Source of the DNA: Rutidosis leptorrhynchoides
Taxonomy: Eukaryota > Streptophyta > Magnoliopsida > Asterales > Asteraceae
Assembly (NCBI RefSeq): GCF_046630445.1
Contig: NC_092342.1
Coordinates: 83,335,001-83,399,000, forward strand
Length of the DNA: 64,000 nucleotides
Reading direction: 5' to 3'
In this document: one piece after another, positions 23,780 through 36,400 of the stretch
Layout: each line of letters starts with the position of its first letter
Numbering within the stretch: the first letter of the stretch is position 1
Notes under the pieces: generated by a model
What the model saw: only the letters and a program-made list of their open reading frames with translations
What the model was told of the DNA's origin: nothing
Database searches by the model: none
Position numbers and translations under genes: made by a program

Positions 23780-25238
23780 GACTTTGCTTGTCCTCAAGCA
23801 AAATCTCATTTTTTTAAGAATCTTTTCGGTGTTACTTTTCTAGTAGCCTAAGCGGTTTGCTTTTATTATAACAGCAAAAAGATAAGGTGAGTCATCTATG
23901 TTAGGATTGAAATTATCTCTGCAAGCATGCGAGGAGGTTACATGACATAGGCTAGCTTTCACGGGTCACTCAAATCACTCAGGTGTTTAGGGTTCCCTAT
24001 AGATCTAAGAAATGAAGTACTCTCATAGCCAGTCATGCTGCACCCATCGTCATAGGCTTGATAAAGACTCAAATCCTTGCTGCTAACGTGAGAACGGTAG
24101 TAATCTCAGTTTAATAGGTCATTTGTCAATGATGGGAAAGGAATTTTGGAGTGGTAGTAAAGTTGTTTTTGAAGGATGAGAAAAGGGTAGTGTAGTCTTT
24201 ATACAGACTTTTATTCCGATAGATAGGAGTGCTAAAGTATTTTGAGAAGCACTTTTGAACTTTTTCTTCATTTGATAATCATTTTCGGTCAAGTTCTCTT
24301 CGGCATTTCTCTTATTTAGTTATGCTCCTTTTTTCAGAACTTCATCATTTTTTTTTTTAAGGATACTTCATCTCGAGAAACTTTTTGCCAGTAAACTTTT
24401 TCAAGACCTTTTCCATGATACTTGAGAGGTTTATAACATCGGGTTTTCGGAAGGAATCTCATTTTCTAGATTTTTCGAGAGATGGTAAAGGTGATATGGA
24501 TGTGGTGGTGGAGTAGAAGAAGTGGAGGTGCGGAAGGTTTATGTTTGACAAATGGCTAGGTATTTACAACCGAATCACGTTTTGCTGCTTGGAGATGTAG
24601 ATCTAAAGCAAGTTCTGATTCTGAGCACAGACATCGGCACTCTTAACCGAAAATAGTGAAGCATTAATGATGAATGCTGGTCTTATTTGGGGTGCCTCAC
24701 CATAATCAATTTAGGTCGATAATGCCTTAGTCATGCAATGCTCTATTAGAGATTTCAATCTAACAAGAATTCCACCTTACTTAAGCCTTATTTTTATTGA
24801 CAAACATTTTAGGTTTTCAAAAATACTCTTTCGAAAAGGGTTTCTTTTGCAAAATTTTTGAAATTTGACTTAAGGACTTGGAATCTTCGTAATGGTTTAT
24901 TATAATACAGCATAAAAAGATACCAACATCCGATACTTAGACGAACATTGTCCTCAATGTTCCTAGTGTATCACACTTAGGAGTTGAAGATTTGGGAGTA
25001 TTTGTCTAGTGTTTTTATTGGATGTTATCCCACACTTAGTGAAAAGCTAGGATGTGGCATATTTTGAATCTTGAGCTAGTAGCGAAAAGAAAGAAATACC
25101 CCTAGCAGATGCGGCTGGCTTCCTTGCTTCTTTATCGGCTCATTTGTCATCCTTTATTCTTCTACTCTACTTTATTGCACGGGTTGCCTCCCGAGAAGCG
25201 CTTTTGTTTAAGGTCGTTGGCTCGACCGTAGTGATGCT
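23780..25238 (-). other. 3' noncoding region of element X
   Basis: About 1.46 kb with no long frame on either strand. At 25181-25200 the minus strand reads CGCTTCTCGGGAGGCAACCC, a sequence typical of the region just past the coding part of Athila/Tat elements. Confidence 0.6.
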
Positions 25239-27197
25239 TCAAAAAGCAAACATTCCTCGCTGATGGTTGTGATCTTGGTCTTCTCGAGGGAATGTAAGTC
25301 TTGGTGGATAAGTCCTGAGAAAGTGTCGGACCAATAGTGGTAACAAGTCCAGTACTTCTCTTGAAGATCTTCTGAAAAATAAGTAGTGCGCAGTTTCAGC
25401 TCTTGAGAAGTCTTGAAGTCCGATGAGAATATGATCCACAACCCTGCTGGTTGACCCATGAATGTCAATCATAGAAGCAGTGTTGGTGTTGATGATTTCT
25501 CTGATGGGATGCTCATTTCGGAGGTCTTCAAACAATGTTAGAAACTGTATCTTTAGAATCTCGAAATCTTCGGAACGGTGATCTCCACAGTAGGAGTCGG
25601 TTGCTTTGCACAGATTAGTTAAGAGACGAAGCTGGAAAGAAGTGAACAGCAATCCTGATCCGAGTATTAATTTCACCGTCTTTGAGTATATCTCCCGACA
25701 TCCAGCTTTAAATGTTAAACTAGGATCTGTGGACTCGTGGAAGATACGTGATAGCTGCTTCGTAACATAGGTGGCAATGTTGACTCGATCTGGTTCAAGA
25801 TGAGAGAACGGATTGTTTCGCCTTGCTTCCTCCATAACAGCGTCTTGTAACTCTTTGATAATCAGATCAGTGTGGTGATCAATTGTTACGTAAATCACTA
25901 GTCTGTCTGGTGTGCTTTCGAAATTATCTCTATCCAGAAGGGCAAAAAAGCTGTGAATATCCTCGATCATTTGCAAATCAGAGTGATAAGTCGGGCGTCC
26001 GGTGGAAAGATCCATATGCTTCCGGATGAGAGTCAGTAGTTCTCGTTGGTTTCCTGAGAACGGAAGTGCAGATCCGGCTAAGGCGTTGTAAACCCTAGAG
26101 TAAATGATCTTCTGATCTCGACAGAATCTTGTTTCAAGAATAGTGCGAACCACTGAATTATGCTCTCGTTGCCTTTCTTCGTGATAGATATGATCGTGAA
26201 GAGAATTGATAAAGTCTTGAATGCGTTCTTCTAGGATTTCAACATCATTGTCTTCTCTTCGGAGATAGAGGTGGTGTTCTTCTCTGATAGCCATAATTCG
26301 TTCTGTTAAGCCTAGCGAAAAGTCAATGGTTGACTTCCAGATGGCTTCGAGAATGTCTTCAAATTCATCGGTATCATTGATGAAGGTGATCATGTCTGCA
26401 TGTGTGGATATAACCGGAATTTGATCTGAAGAAGAGTCTGGCTCCCCTTGATCTGGTTCGGTTAGAGAGTGTGAGTTAGTCAGAATGTCTTCATGATGCT
26501 CTTCCTTATCATCATCGATATCTGGTTCCTCTGAGGATGCGTCTGATGAACGGGTTTTTTCAGTATTCTGATTCTCCACTTTGATACTTACAGGATCAAT
26601 TTCTATATCCTTAACCTCAGCCTTGTTGGTCTTCTTCTTGAAGCGAATGATTAAACTGTGATCTTCCGTCTCAAGCCTCATTATTTCTTCATGATGCTCA
26701 GTGCTTGGAACGGGTACTGTCGCAGTTTCTTTTACGTCTTCCATTTCCTCTTCCTCCTCAGATTCCTCTTCTTCCTCTATTTCTTCGCTGGGATCCTCTT
26801 CTTCTATTTCTGGGTCATTTACAGACTGTGATTCGACACCCATTTCGATATCATCGGCTGGTGGTGACTCGTCATCGGAAGTGATTCGTCTGGTGGAAAT
26901 AACAAACATCTCTGCCTGTCCAGAAAGATCGGTTGGTCGGTCAATTTTGAAGGTAACGCTCTCCTCATGTGATCGTAAGATCAAGGTTTGATTGTACACA
27001 TCAATGACAGTCCTAACCGTATTCATGAAAGGTATCCCTAACACTATTTGGGTGTGTAGGTCTTCCTTAATATCCATCACTACGAAATCCGTAGGATACA
27101 AGAATTTGTCGACTTTCACCAAGACGTTCTCAACTATGCCCTTAGGATACCGAATTGTATGATCAGAAAGTTGGATTGTCATTTTGGTTGGTGACAA
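25239..27197 (-). CDS. Protease end fused to a long unknown acidic/helical domain
   Basis: A 652-codon open frame; the same frame stays open upstream to about 27310 and contains the protease active site DLGAS near 27250. Residues 1 to about 110 finish the retroviral-type aspartic protease (QLSDHTIRYPKGIVENVLVK, DFVVMDIKED, ILGIPFMNT homologue). Residues about 115-270 are very acidic with Glu runs. Residues about 285-640 are predicted by eye to be mostly helical, with many Leu/Ile heptad-like stretches, His-rich turns and a basic end. In autonomous relatives the reverse transcriptase follows the protease; here no YXDD, RNase H or integrase motif exists. The tail has no stop over 1.6 kb, although gag and protease upstream carry four lesions. 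Its function is not recognised. Confidence 0.75.
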   Translation of the reverse strand: MSPTKMTIQLSDHTIRYPKGIVENVLVKVDKFLYPTDFVVMDIKEDLHTQIVLGIPFMNTVRTVIDVYNQTLILRSHEESVTFKIDRPTDLSGQAEMFVISTRRITSDDESPPADDIEMGVESQSVNDPEIEEEDPSEEIEEEEESEEEEEMEDVKETATVPVPSTEHHEEIMRLETEDHSLIIRFKKKTNKAEVKDIEIDPVSIKVENQNTEKTRSSDASSEEPDIDDDKEEHHEDILTNSHSLTEPDQGEPDSSSDQIPVISTHADMITFINDTDEFEDILEAIWKSTIDFSLGLTERIMAIREEHHLYLRREDNDVEILEERIQDFINSLHDHIYHEERQREHNSVVRTILETRFCRDQKIIYSRVYNALAGSALPFSGNQRELLTLIRKHMDLSTGRPTYHSDLQMIEDIHSFFALLDRDNFESTPDRLVIYVTIDHHTDLIIKELQDAVMEEARRNNPFSHLEPDRVNIATYVTKQLSRIFHESTDPSLTFKAGCREIYSKTVKLILGSGLLFTSFQLRLLTNLCKATDSYCGDHRSEDFEILKIQFLTLFEDLRNEHPIREIINTNTASMIDIHGSTSRVVDHILIGLQDFSRAETAHYLFFRRSSREVLDLLPLLVRHFLRTYPPRLTFPREDQDHNHQRGMFAF

Positions 27198-27246
27198 GTC
27201 TCCTAACTCTAATCTCTTGTAGAGAGAGTGGGGAATTAGGTTGATA

Positions 27247-29048
27247 CTTGCTCCTAAATCTGCTAGCGCATGAATGGTTCCAGATTGGTAGATTGAACAC
27301 GGGAAAACGAATCGGCCTTATCTCCTAGCTTTGGTGGTAGAGAGTTTCTGAGTAATGCAGAGCATTCTTCACTCAGTGGAATTTTGTTAGAGTCTGGTAT
27401 CCTCTCCTTTATAGAAAGAAGTCTTCGGATGTATCTCTTCTGGTTGGGAACTTTGGACATGTTGTCCAAGAATCTTCCGTCTAGTTTGAAGGAATCAAGC
27501 TTGGATGGTTCTTCTTGTAGCCTTCCAGGATAAGGTACGCGAACTGGAGTTTCAGGGGTCAGCTTCTGAGTATATGTCGATTTGTTCTTGAGCCTAGTTG
27601 ATCTTCTCCTTGGTTCTTCCTCTGGGATTACGGAATCCATTTGCTTTGCCTCTTCTATGTGGGGATTCTGGATAGTATTACTTGGCAATCTTCCCTATGG
27701 TAGGGTTTTAAGGCGTTGTGATAACTGTCCGAGCTGCGTTTCCAAACTTTTGAGCAGATCCAATTGATTTCTCATTAGTATCTCTGTCTGATCTTGTCTG
27801 GTTGCAGTTCTCTGATTTAGCTGTTGTTGTCCTTGGATGAACTGAGTTAACTGATCATCAGCTCCGAGAGTGGGGTTAGCTGCTTTGTAATCTGGGTGGT
27901 AGGGGAATTTTACTCAACTGGGGGACTAGTGAGTGGAAGTGTTTGATCGTAGGTCAATTGAGATTGTTGGGCTGGGTAAGGTGGATAGCGATAGTGGAAA
28001 GGTTGATTGCTTCGCTGAAATTGATTAACCCTAGGTGGTTGATTGAATCCGGGATTTGGTGGACGAGCTGGGTATTGGACGTAACAGACTGAACCGTCAG
28101 GGTTTTCGTACTCAACTTGATAATCTTCAGTAGGTTGCGGGTTGGTACAATTAACACAAGCATGAGCTTGGTTAACCTGCTGCGACTGCATCTTCAATTC
28201 TCCGAGTTGTTTAGCAAGAGATTCCATCTTGTCCTTGAGGGATTTGATGGCCTCCGTTTGATTGTTAAGTGCAGAGAGTGGGGCAGATGATGAAGTTGTT
28301 TCACCACTGTTCCAATCATGATGATGCATCGTCATGTTTTCGAGCAATTCCCATGCTTCGTCTGCGGTTTGGTTCATCAGATTCCCTTGAGCTGCTGCAT
28401 CGATCGTCGTCCTATGATTTACCGTAAGACCATTGTAGAAGGTACAGATTTGGGCTGACCGTTCTAGCTGGTGATTAGGGCATTTCTTCAGCAGGGTTTT
28501 GAATCGCTCCCATGCGGTGTAAAGAGATTCATCATAACTTTGTTTGAAGTTAATGATGTCATTCTTTAGTTTGGTTTGTTTAGAAGGGGGAAATATTTGG
28601 TTAGGAATTTAGTAACCATCTCCGTCCATGATGTGATGGAATCTTTTTCCAATCCTTCAAACCAAGTTTGAGCATGATGAGTGAGAGAATAGGGGAACAA
28701 GTATAGCCGGACTATATCTTGTCCTATCCCTGGCTGTTTATAGGAGTTCGAAAGAGATATGAATTTATCAAGGTGAGAATTAGGATCGTCATTCGGTAAT
28801 CCATGAAACTGACAACTATTCTGAATGAGCTGGATGATGTGATGTTTTAACTCGAATGAGTGTCCTTGAATCTCTGGATATCTGATTGGTCCTCCTCGAC
28901 CTTCAATCGAGGGTTTGGTATTTTCTGCTAAAGTAACGTGTAACGCCATTTGGTTTCTGATTCGTGCTTCCTTGCGTGCTTTAGAGATTATTGCGTCTGG
29001 ACCAGGTACGAATAACAACGATCCTGGTCTAGATCGGGTTTGGGTCAT
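27247..29048 (-). pseudogene. Gag and protease start of element X, frameshifted
   Basis: Read from 29048 down, the frames encode an Athila/Tat Gag: FHGLPNDDPNSHLDKFISL, YLFPYSLTHHAQTWFEGL, then CPNHQLERSAQICTFYNGL, and MNQTADEAWELLENM. A linker region (LGADDQLTQF, LETQLGQLSQRL, LPSNTIQNPH) follows, then the start of protease. Four breaks are visible: a frameshift at the five-G run 28586-28590, a frameshift near 27912, a TAG at 27695-27697 where relatives have Gln in LPQG, and a frameshift near 27318 just before the protease. Gag would form the particle and protease would process it. With these lesions, this copy cannot make either intact. Confidence 0.85.
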
Positions 29049-29476
29049 ACACTAGGTATGCCTTTTTGTTTTTAATTTTTTACAAATAAACAAAAATTAT
29101 AATAAGCTAAACTAAACTAATCTAATTTAATTCTAAGGTAATCTAATTTAATCTAAGGTAATCTAAGGTAATCTAATCTAAGGTAGTCTAAAGTAATCTA
29201 AAGTTCTTTAACTAATTAACTAACTATCCTACGGTGGAATATGTTTTTGGTTCTGGCTACTGATTTCCTGGTATTTCGGTATCAGAGCTCCGCACGAACT
29301 ATTCAACAAACCAAGTGGCCTGGCCAATTACGGAGAGGCAGGATCCTTTTGGTCCTAATATAATTGGCGACTGTTCGGAAAATCCAATAACCAAGTCCGT
29401 GTATAATTGTCTTTCTTAGACACCACTAAATGCTTGTGAATAAGTTTGATAGAGAGCAGTATTGCCTGATACTAGT

Positions 29477-29494
29477 TCCCCGGCAGCGTCGCCA
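29477..29494 (-). promoter_or_regulatory. Primer-binding site of element X
   Basis: Minus strand TGGCGACGCTGCCGGGGA matches the Athila/Tat tRNA-Asp-type site TGGCGCCGTTGCCGGGGA at 16 of 18 positions. It lies 19 bases from the LTR edge proposed at 29514. Confidence 0.7.
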
Positions 29495-29513
29495 AAAACT
29501 ATAGTCTCTCTCT

Positions 29514-30185
29514 TGATATGGCCGAAACAGACGGTTTTTATTGCACGGTGTCGTTAGGCCGCGGCTCGCCAGGATCAGCCACTCGTGGGAGAGGGTACTG
29601 TTTTAAATTTATATTTAGCGGGGCCTAAATCTTACTACTCCTTATAAGTAAGGTAAGTATGACCTAGAGTCGTATTTTTGAGATATCAGTAACATCGAAC
29701 CTATATTTTAGCCTAAGATAGTTAGGGAGTAGTGGATATTTATTTTTAGGATTTTCTAATTTAATAAGACAGATAAAGTAAATGCGATAAAATTTGTAAC
29801 TCAGATAAGGTTAAAGTAAGTGCATACTATGATTTCGTCAGTTATGTTGCCGAGATTATGGAATGCTGGCTCATGAATAGGCAGAGGCCCTGTATTCATT
29901 ACACTGGTCCTAAACGCCCCTGTCATAAGACATGTCACTGGGTACTGCGTTAGGCTTGAAGATTCTTAATAGACTGCAACGTCCCTTACCCCCGACGCCC
30001 GTGCAGTCTGACTACAGGCATACACGTTCAGACGGCTCATCCAATTGAGCGACTCGATTAGGTGACGTATTAACATTCCAAAATGGTTTAAACTTTCTTA
30101 AGCATAATAGAATACATGGTTTACCATATCCGAGAGCCATGATGTGCCTCAATGCTTTCGTTAATAATTGGTAAAAGATAGTTAG
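29514..30185 (-). repeat. 5' LTR of element X, left part
   Basis: Matches 21932 onward and breaks off at gttag (30181-30185), where Tekay copy 2 is inserted. It contains a 255 bp stretch (29825-30079) absent from the other LTR. Confidence 0.85.
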
Positions 30186-33100
30186 TGAAATGTCCCGTTC
30201 TTATTGATTAAAAACGTTCCATATTAATTGATTTTGTTGCGAGGTTTTGACCTCTATATGAGACGTTTTTCAAAGACTGCATTCATTTTAAAATAAACCA
30301 TAACCTTTATTTCATCAATAAAGGTTTAAAAAGCTTTACGTAGATTATCAAATAATGATAATCTAAAATATCCTGTTTACACACGACCATTACATAATGG
30401 TTTACAATACAAATATGTTACAACAAAATAAGTTTCTTGAATGCAGTTTTTACACAATATCATACAAGCATGGACTCCAAATCTCGTCCTTATTTAAGTA
30501 TGCGACAGCGGAAGCTCTTAATAATCACCTGAGAATAAACATGCTTAAAACGTCAACAAAAATGTTGGTGAGTTATAGGTTTAACCTATATATATCAAAT
30601 CGTAACAATAGACCACAAGATTTCATATTTCAATACACATCACATACATAGAGATAAAAATCATTCATATGGTGAACACCTGGTAACCGACATTAACAAG
30701 ATGCATATATATAAGAATATCCCCATCATTCCGGGACACCCTTCGGATATGATATAAATTTCGAAGTACTAAAGCATCCGGTACTTTGGATGGGGTTTGT
30801 TAGGCCCAATAGATCTATCTTTAGGATTCGCGTCAATTAGGGTGTCTATTCCCTAATTCTTAGATTACCAGACTTAATAAAAAGGGGCATATTCGATTTC
30901 GATAATTCAACCATAGAATGTAGTTTCACGTACTTGTGTCTATTTTGTAAATCATTTATAAAACCTGCATGTATTCTCATCCCAAAAATATTAGATTTTA
31001 AAAGTGGGACTATAACTCACTTTCACAGATTTTTACTTCGTCGGGAAGTAAGACTTGGCCACTGGTTGATTCACGAACCTATATCAATATATACATATAT
31101 ATCAAAGTATGTTCAAAATATATTTACAACACTTTTAATATATTTTGATGTTTTAAGTTTAGTAAGTCAGCTGTCCTCGTTAGTAACCTACAACTAGTTG
31201 TCCACAGTTAGATATACAGAAATAAATCGATAAATATTATCTTGAATCAATCCACGACCCAGTGTATACGTATTTCAGTATTGATCACAACTCAAACTAT
31301 ACATATTTTGGAATCAACCTCAACCCTGTATAGCTAACTCCAACATTCACATATAGAGTGTCTATGGTTGTTCCGAAATATATATAGATGTGTCGACATG
31401 ATAGGTCGAAACATTGTATACGTGTCTATGGTATCTCAAGATTACATAATATACAATACAAGTTGATTAAGTTATGGTTGGAATATATTTGTTACCAATT
31501 TTCACGTAGCTAAAATGAGAAAAATTATCCAATCTTGTTTTACCCATAACTTCTTCATTTTAAATCCGTTTTGAGTGAATAAAATTGCTATGGTTTCATA
31601 TTGAACTATATTTTATGAATCAAACAGAAAAAGTATAGGTTTATTGTCGGAAAAATAAGTTACAAGTCATTTTTGTAAAGGTAGTCATTTCAGTCGAAAG
31701 AACGACGTCTAGATGACCATTTTAGAAAACATACTTCCACTTTGAGTTTAACCATAATTTTTGGATATAGTTTCATGTTCATAATAAAAATCATTTTCTC
31801 AGAATAACAACTTTTAAATCAAATTTTATCATAGTTTTTAATTAACTAACCCAAAACAGCCCGCGGTGTTACTACGACGGCGTAAATCCGGTTTTACGGT
31901 GTTTTTCGTGTTTCCAGGTTTTAAATCATTAAGTTAGCATATCATATAGATATAGAACATGTGTTTAGTTAATTTTAAAAGTCAATTTAGAAGGATTAAC
32001 TTTTGTTTGCGAACAAGTTTAGAATTAACTAAACTATGTTCTAGTGATTACGAGTTTAAACCTTCGAATAAGATAGTTTTATATATATGAATCGAATGAT
32101 GTTATGAACATCATTACTACCTCAAGTTTAGTAGGTAAACCTACTGGAAGTGACAAAAAATGATCTAGCTTCAAAGGATCTTGGATGGCTTGAAAGTTCT
32201 TGAAGTAGGATCATGACACAAAAACAAGTTCAAGTAAGATTTTTACTCGAATTAAGATAGTTTATAGTTATAGAAATTGAATCAAAGTTTGAATATGAAT
32301 ATTACCTTGAATAAGAAAGATAACCTACTGTATATAACAAAGGTTTCTTGATCTTAGATGATTACTTGGAATGGATTAGAAAGCTTGGAAGTAAATTAGT
32401 AAACTTGAAGGGATTTTTGAAGTGTTCTTGAAGTGTTCTTCCTATGATGATTATAGCTTGATTCTTGAAGTGATTTTTGATGAAGATGATGATTAACTAC
32501 TGGAAAAATACGTTCATAGTAGTGTGTGTGTGTGGAGAGAGAATTAGAAAGAGAATTGGAAGTGAAATGGAGTGAATGATGAGTGGTAATTGGTGAGTGG
32601 TGAGTGGGGTTAAAAGGAGTTCTAGTTAGTTGACTAGCTCATGGTAGAAGTTAAAATTGATTAGTCATACATGATATAATCAAGAGTGGAATCCCATGCT
32701 AGTTCCTATTGGTATATACCCATAGTAAGTACGTTTTGAAGCTGTGTATAATACGGGTAAGAATACGACTAGAATTCTTGATGAAAGAAAAGAATGGGAA
32801 AGTAACTGTAACCATTTTCGTTAAGTATGAGTGTTTTGATATATGTCTTGAAGTCTTCCAAAAGTATTTTAATACATCTAAATACACTACATGTATATAC
32901 ATTTTAACTGAGTCGTTAAGTCATCGTTAGTCGTTACATGTAAGTGTTGTTTTGAAACCTTTAAGTTAACGATCTCAATTAATGTTGTTAACCCATTGTT
33001 TATTATATCTAATGAGATGTTAAATTATTATATTATCATGATATTATGATATATTAATATATCTTAATATGATATATATACATTTAAATGTCGTTACAAC

Positions 33101-33436
33101 GATAATCGTTACATATATGTCTCGTTTCGAAATCCTTAAGTTAGTAGTCTTGTTTATATGTATATAACTTATTGTTAATATACTTATGGAGATACTTACT
33201 TATCATAATCTCATGTTAACCATATGTATATCCATATATATATCGTCATGTCATTTTTACAAGTTTTAACGTTCGTGAATCGCCGGTCAACTTGGGTGGT
33301 CAATTGTCTATATGAAACATATTTCAATTAATCAAGTCTTAACAAGTTTGATTGCTTAACATGTTGGAAACATTTAATCATGTAAATATCAATCTCAATT
33401 AATATATATAAACATGGAAAAGTTCGGGTCACAACA
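30186..33436 (-). repeat. 3' LTR of Tekay copy 2
   Basis: 3251 bp. Its minus-strand start reads TGTTGTGACCCG, one base different from TGTAGTGACCCG in the other three LTRs. It contains short frames duplicated in the other LTR (for example 30397-30651 and 32699-32902), judged noncoding. Confidence 0.93.
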
Positions 33437-33451
33437 GTACCTACCCGTTAA
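33437..33451 (-). promoter_or_regulatory. Polypurine tract of Tekay copy 2
   Basis: Same 15 bases as in copy 1, next to the 3' LTR. Confidence 0.75.
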
Positions 33452-33471
33452 ATAAATTTCGTCCCGAAATT

Positions 33472-36400
33472 TTAAGCTGTTGAAGGTGTTGACGAATCTT
33501 CTGGAAATAGATGCGGGTATTTCTTCTTCATCTGATCTTCACACTCCCAGGTGAACTCGGGTCCTCTACGAGCATTCCATCGAACCTTAACAATTGGTAT
33601 CTTGTTTTGCTTAAGTCTTTTAACCTCACGATCCATTATTTCGACGGGTTCTTCGATGAATTGGAGTTTTTCGTTGATTTGGATTTCATCTAACGGAATA
33701 GTGAGATCTTCTTTAGCAAAACATTTCTTCAAATTCGAGACGTGGAAAGTGTTATGTATAGCCGCGAGTTGTTGAGGTAACTCAAGTCGGTAAGCTACTG
33801 GTCCGACACGATCAATAATCTTGAATGGTCCAATATACCTTGGATTTAATTTCCCTCGTTTACCAAATCGAACAACGCCTTTCCAAGGTTCAACTTTAAG
33901 CATGACCATCTCTCCAATTTCAAATTCTATATATTTTCTTTTAATGTCAGCGTAGCTCTTTTGTCGACTTTGGGCGGTTTTCAACCGTTGTTGAATTTGG
34001 ATGATCTTCTCGGTAGTTTCTTGTATAATCTCCGGACCCGTAATCTGTCTATCCCCCACTTCACTCCAACAAATCGGAGACCTGCACTTTCTACCATAAA
34101 GTGCTTCAAACGGCGCCATCTCAATGCTTGAATGGTAGCTGTTGTTGTAGGAAAATTCTGCTAATGGTAGATGTCGATCCCAACTGTTTCTGAAATCAAT
34201 AACACATGCTCGTAGCATGTCTTCAAGCGTTTGTATCGTCCTTTCGCTCTGCCCATCAGTTTGTGAATGATAGGCAGTACTCATGTCTAGACGAGTTCCT
34301 AATGCTTGCTGTAATGTCTGCCAGAATCTTGAAATAAATCTGCCATCCCTATCAGAGATAATAGAGATTGGTATTCCATGTCTGGAGATGACTTCCTTCA
34401 AATACAGTCGTGCTAACTTCTACATCTTGTCATCTTCTCTTATTGGCAAGAAATGTGCTGATTTGGTGAGACGATCAACTATTACCCAAATAGTATCAAA
34501 ACCACTTGCAGTCCTTGGCAATTTAGTGATGAAATCCATGGTAATGTTTTCCCATTTCCATTCCGGGATTTCGGGTTGTTGAAGTAGACCTGATGGTTTC
34601 TGATGCTCAGCTTTGACCTTAGAACACGTCAAACATTCTCCTACGTATTTAGCAACATCGGCTTTCATACCCGGCCACCAAAAATATTTTCTGAGATCCT
34701 TGTACATCTTCCCCGTTCCAGGATGTATTGAGTATCTGGTTTTATGAGCTTCTCTAAGTACCATTTCTCTCATATCTCCAAATTTTGGTACCCAAATCCT
34801 TTCAGCCCTATACCGGGTTCCGTCTTCCCGAATATTAAGATGTTTCTCCGATCCTTTGGGTATTTCATCCTTTAAATTTCCCTCTTTTAAAACTCCTTGT
34901 TGCGCCTCCTTTATTTGAGTAGTAAGGTTATTATGAATCATTATATTCATAGATTTTACTCGAATGGGTTCTCTGTCCTTCCTGCTCAAGGCATCGGCTA
35001 CCACATTTGCCTTCCCCGGGTGGTAACGAATCTCAAAGTCGTAATCATTCAATAATTCAATCCACCTACGCTGCCTCATATTCAGTTGTTTCTGATTAAA
35101 TATGTGTTGAAGACTTTTGTGGTCGGTATATATAATACTTTTGACCCCATATAAGTAGTGCCTTCAAGTCTTTAATGCAAAAACAACCGCGCCTAATTCC
35201 AAATCATGCGTCGTATAATTTTGTTCATGAATCTTCAATTGTCTAGACGCATAAGCAATCACCTTCGTTCGTTGCATTAATACACAACCGAGACCTTGCT
35301 TTGATGCGTCACAATAAATCACAAAATCATCATTCCCTTCAGGCAATGACAATATAGGTGCCGTAGTTAGCTTTTTCTTCAATAACTGAAACGCTTTCTC
35401 TTGTTCATCATTCCATTCAAATTTCTTCCCTTTATGCGTTAATGCAGTCAAGGGTTTTGCTATTCTGGAAAAGTCTTGGATGAACCTTCTGTAGTAACCA
35501 GCTAGTCCTAAAAACTGGCGTATGTGTTTCGGAGTTTTCGGGGTTACCCACTTTTCAACAGTTTCTATCTTTGCCGGATCCACCTTAATACCTTCTTTGT
35601 TCACTATGTGACCGAGGAATTGAACTTCTTCCAACCAAAATGCACACTTTGAAAACTTAGCGTACAATTCTTCCTTCCTCAATACTTCTAACACCTTTCT
35701 CAAATGTTCACCGTGTTCTTGGTCATTCTTTGAGTAAATAAGTATGTCATCAATGAAAACAATGACAAACTTGTCAAGGTATGGTCCACACACTCGGTTC
35801 ATAAGGTCCATGAACACAGCTGGTGCATTAGTTAAACCAAATGGCATGACCATAAACTCGTAATGACCGTAACGTGTTCTGAAAGCAGTCTTTGGAATAT
35901 CATCTTCTTTCACCCGCATTTGATGATACCCGGAACGTAAGTCAATCTTTGAATAAACAGACGAGCCTTGTAGTTGATCAAATAAGTCGTCGATTCTCGG
36001 TAGTGGGTAGCGTTTCTTGATGGTAAGTTTGTTCAACTCTCGGTAGTCGATACACAACCTGAATGTACCATCTTTCTTCTTGACAAACAAAACAGGAGCT
36101 CCCCACGGTGATGTGCTTGGTCGAATGAAACCATGTTCTAAAAGTTCTTGTAATTGGCTTTGCAGTTCTTTCATCTCGCTGGGTGCGAGTCTGTAAGGAG
36201 CACGAGCTATTGGTGCAGCTCCTGGTACAAGATCTATTTGAAATTCAACGGATCGATGTGGGGGTAATCCCGGTAATTCTTTCAGAAATACATCGGGAAA
36301 TTCTTTTGCAATGGGAACATCATTGATGCTCTTTTCTTCAGTTTGTACTTTTTCGACGTGTGCTAGAACAGCATAGCAACCTTTTCTTATTAGTTTTTGT

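Noticed and set aside
26701..26991. Plus-strand Ser-rich frame of 96 codons
   Set aside because: Antisense of the acidic Glu-rich stretch of the element X ORF.
30397..32930. Several frames (60-87 codons) repeated at 40267-42801
   Set aside because: They are LTR sequence of Tekay copy 2; duplication reflects LTR identity, not gene conservation.
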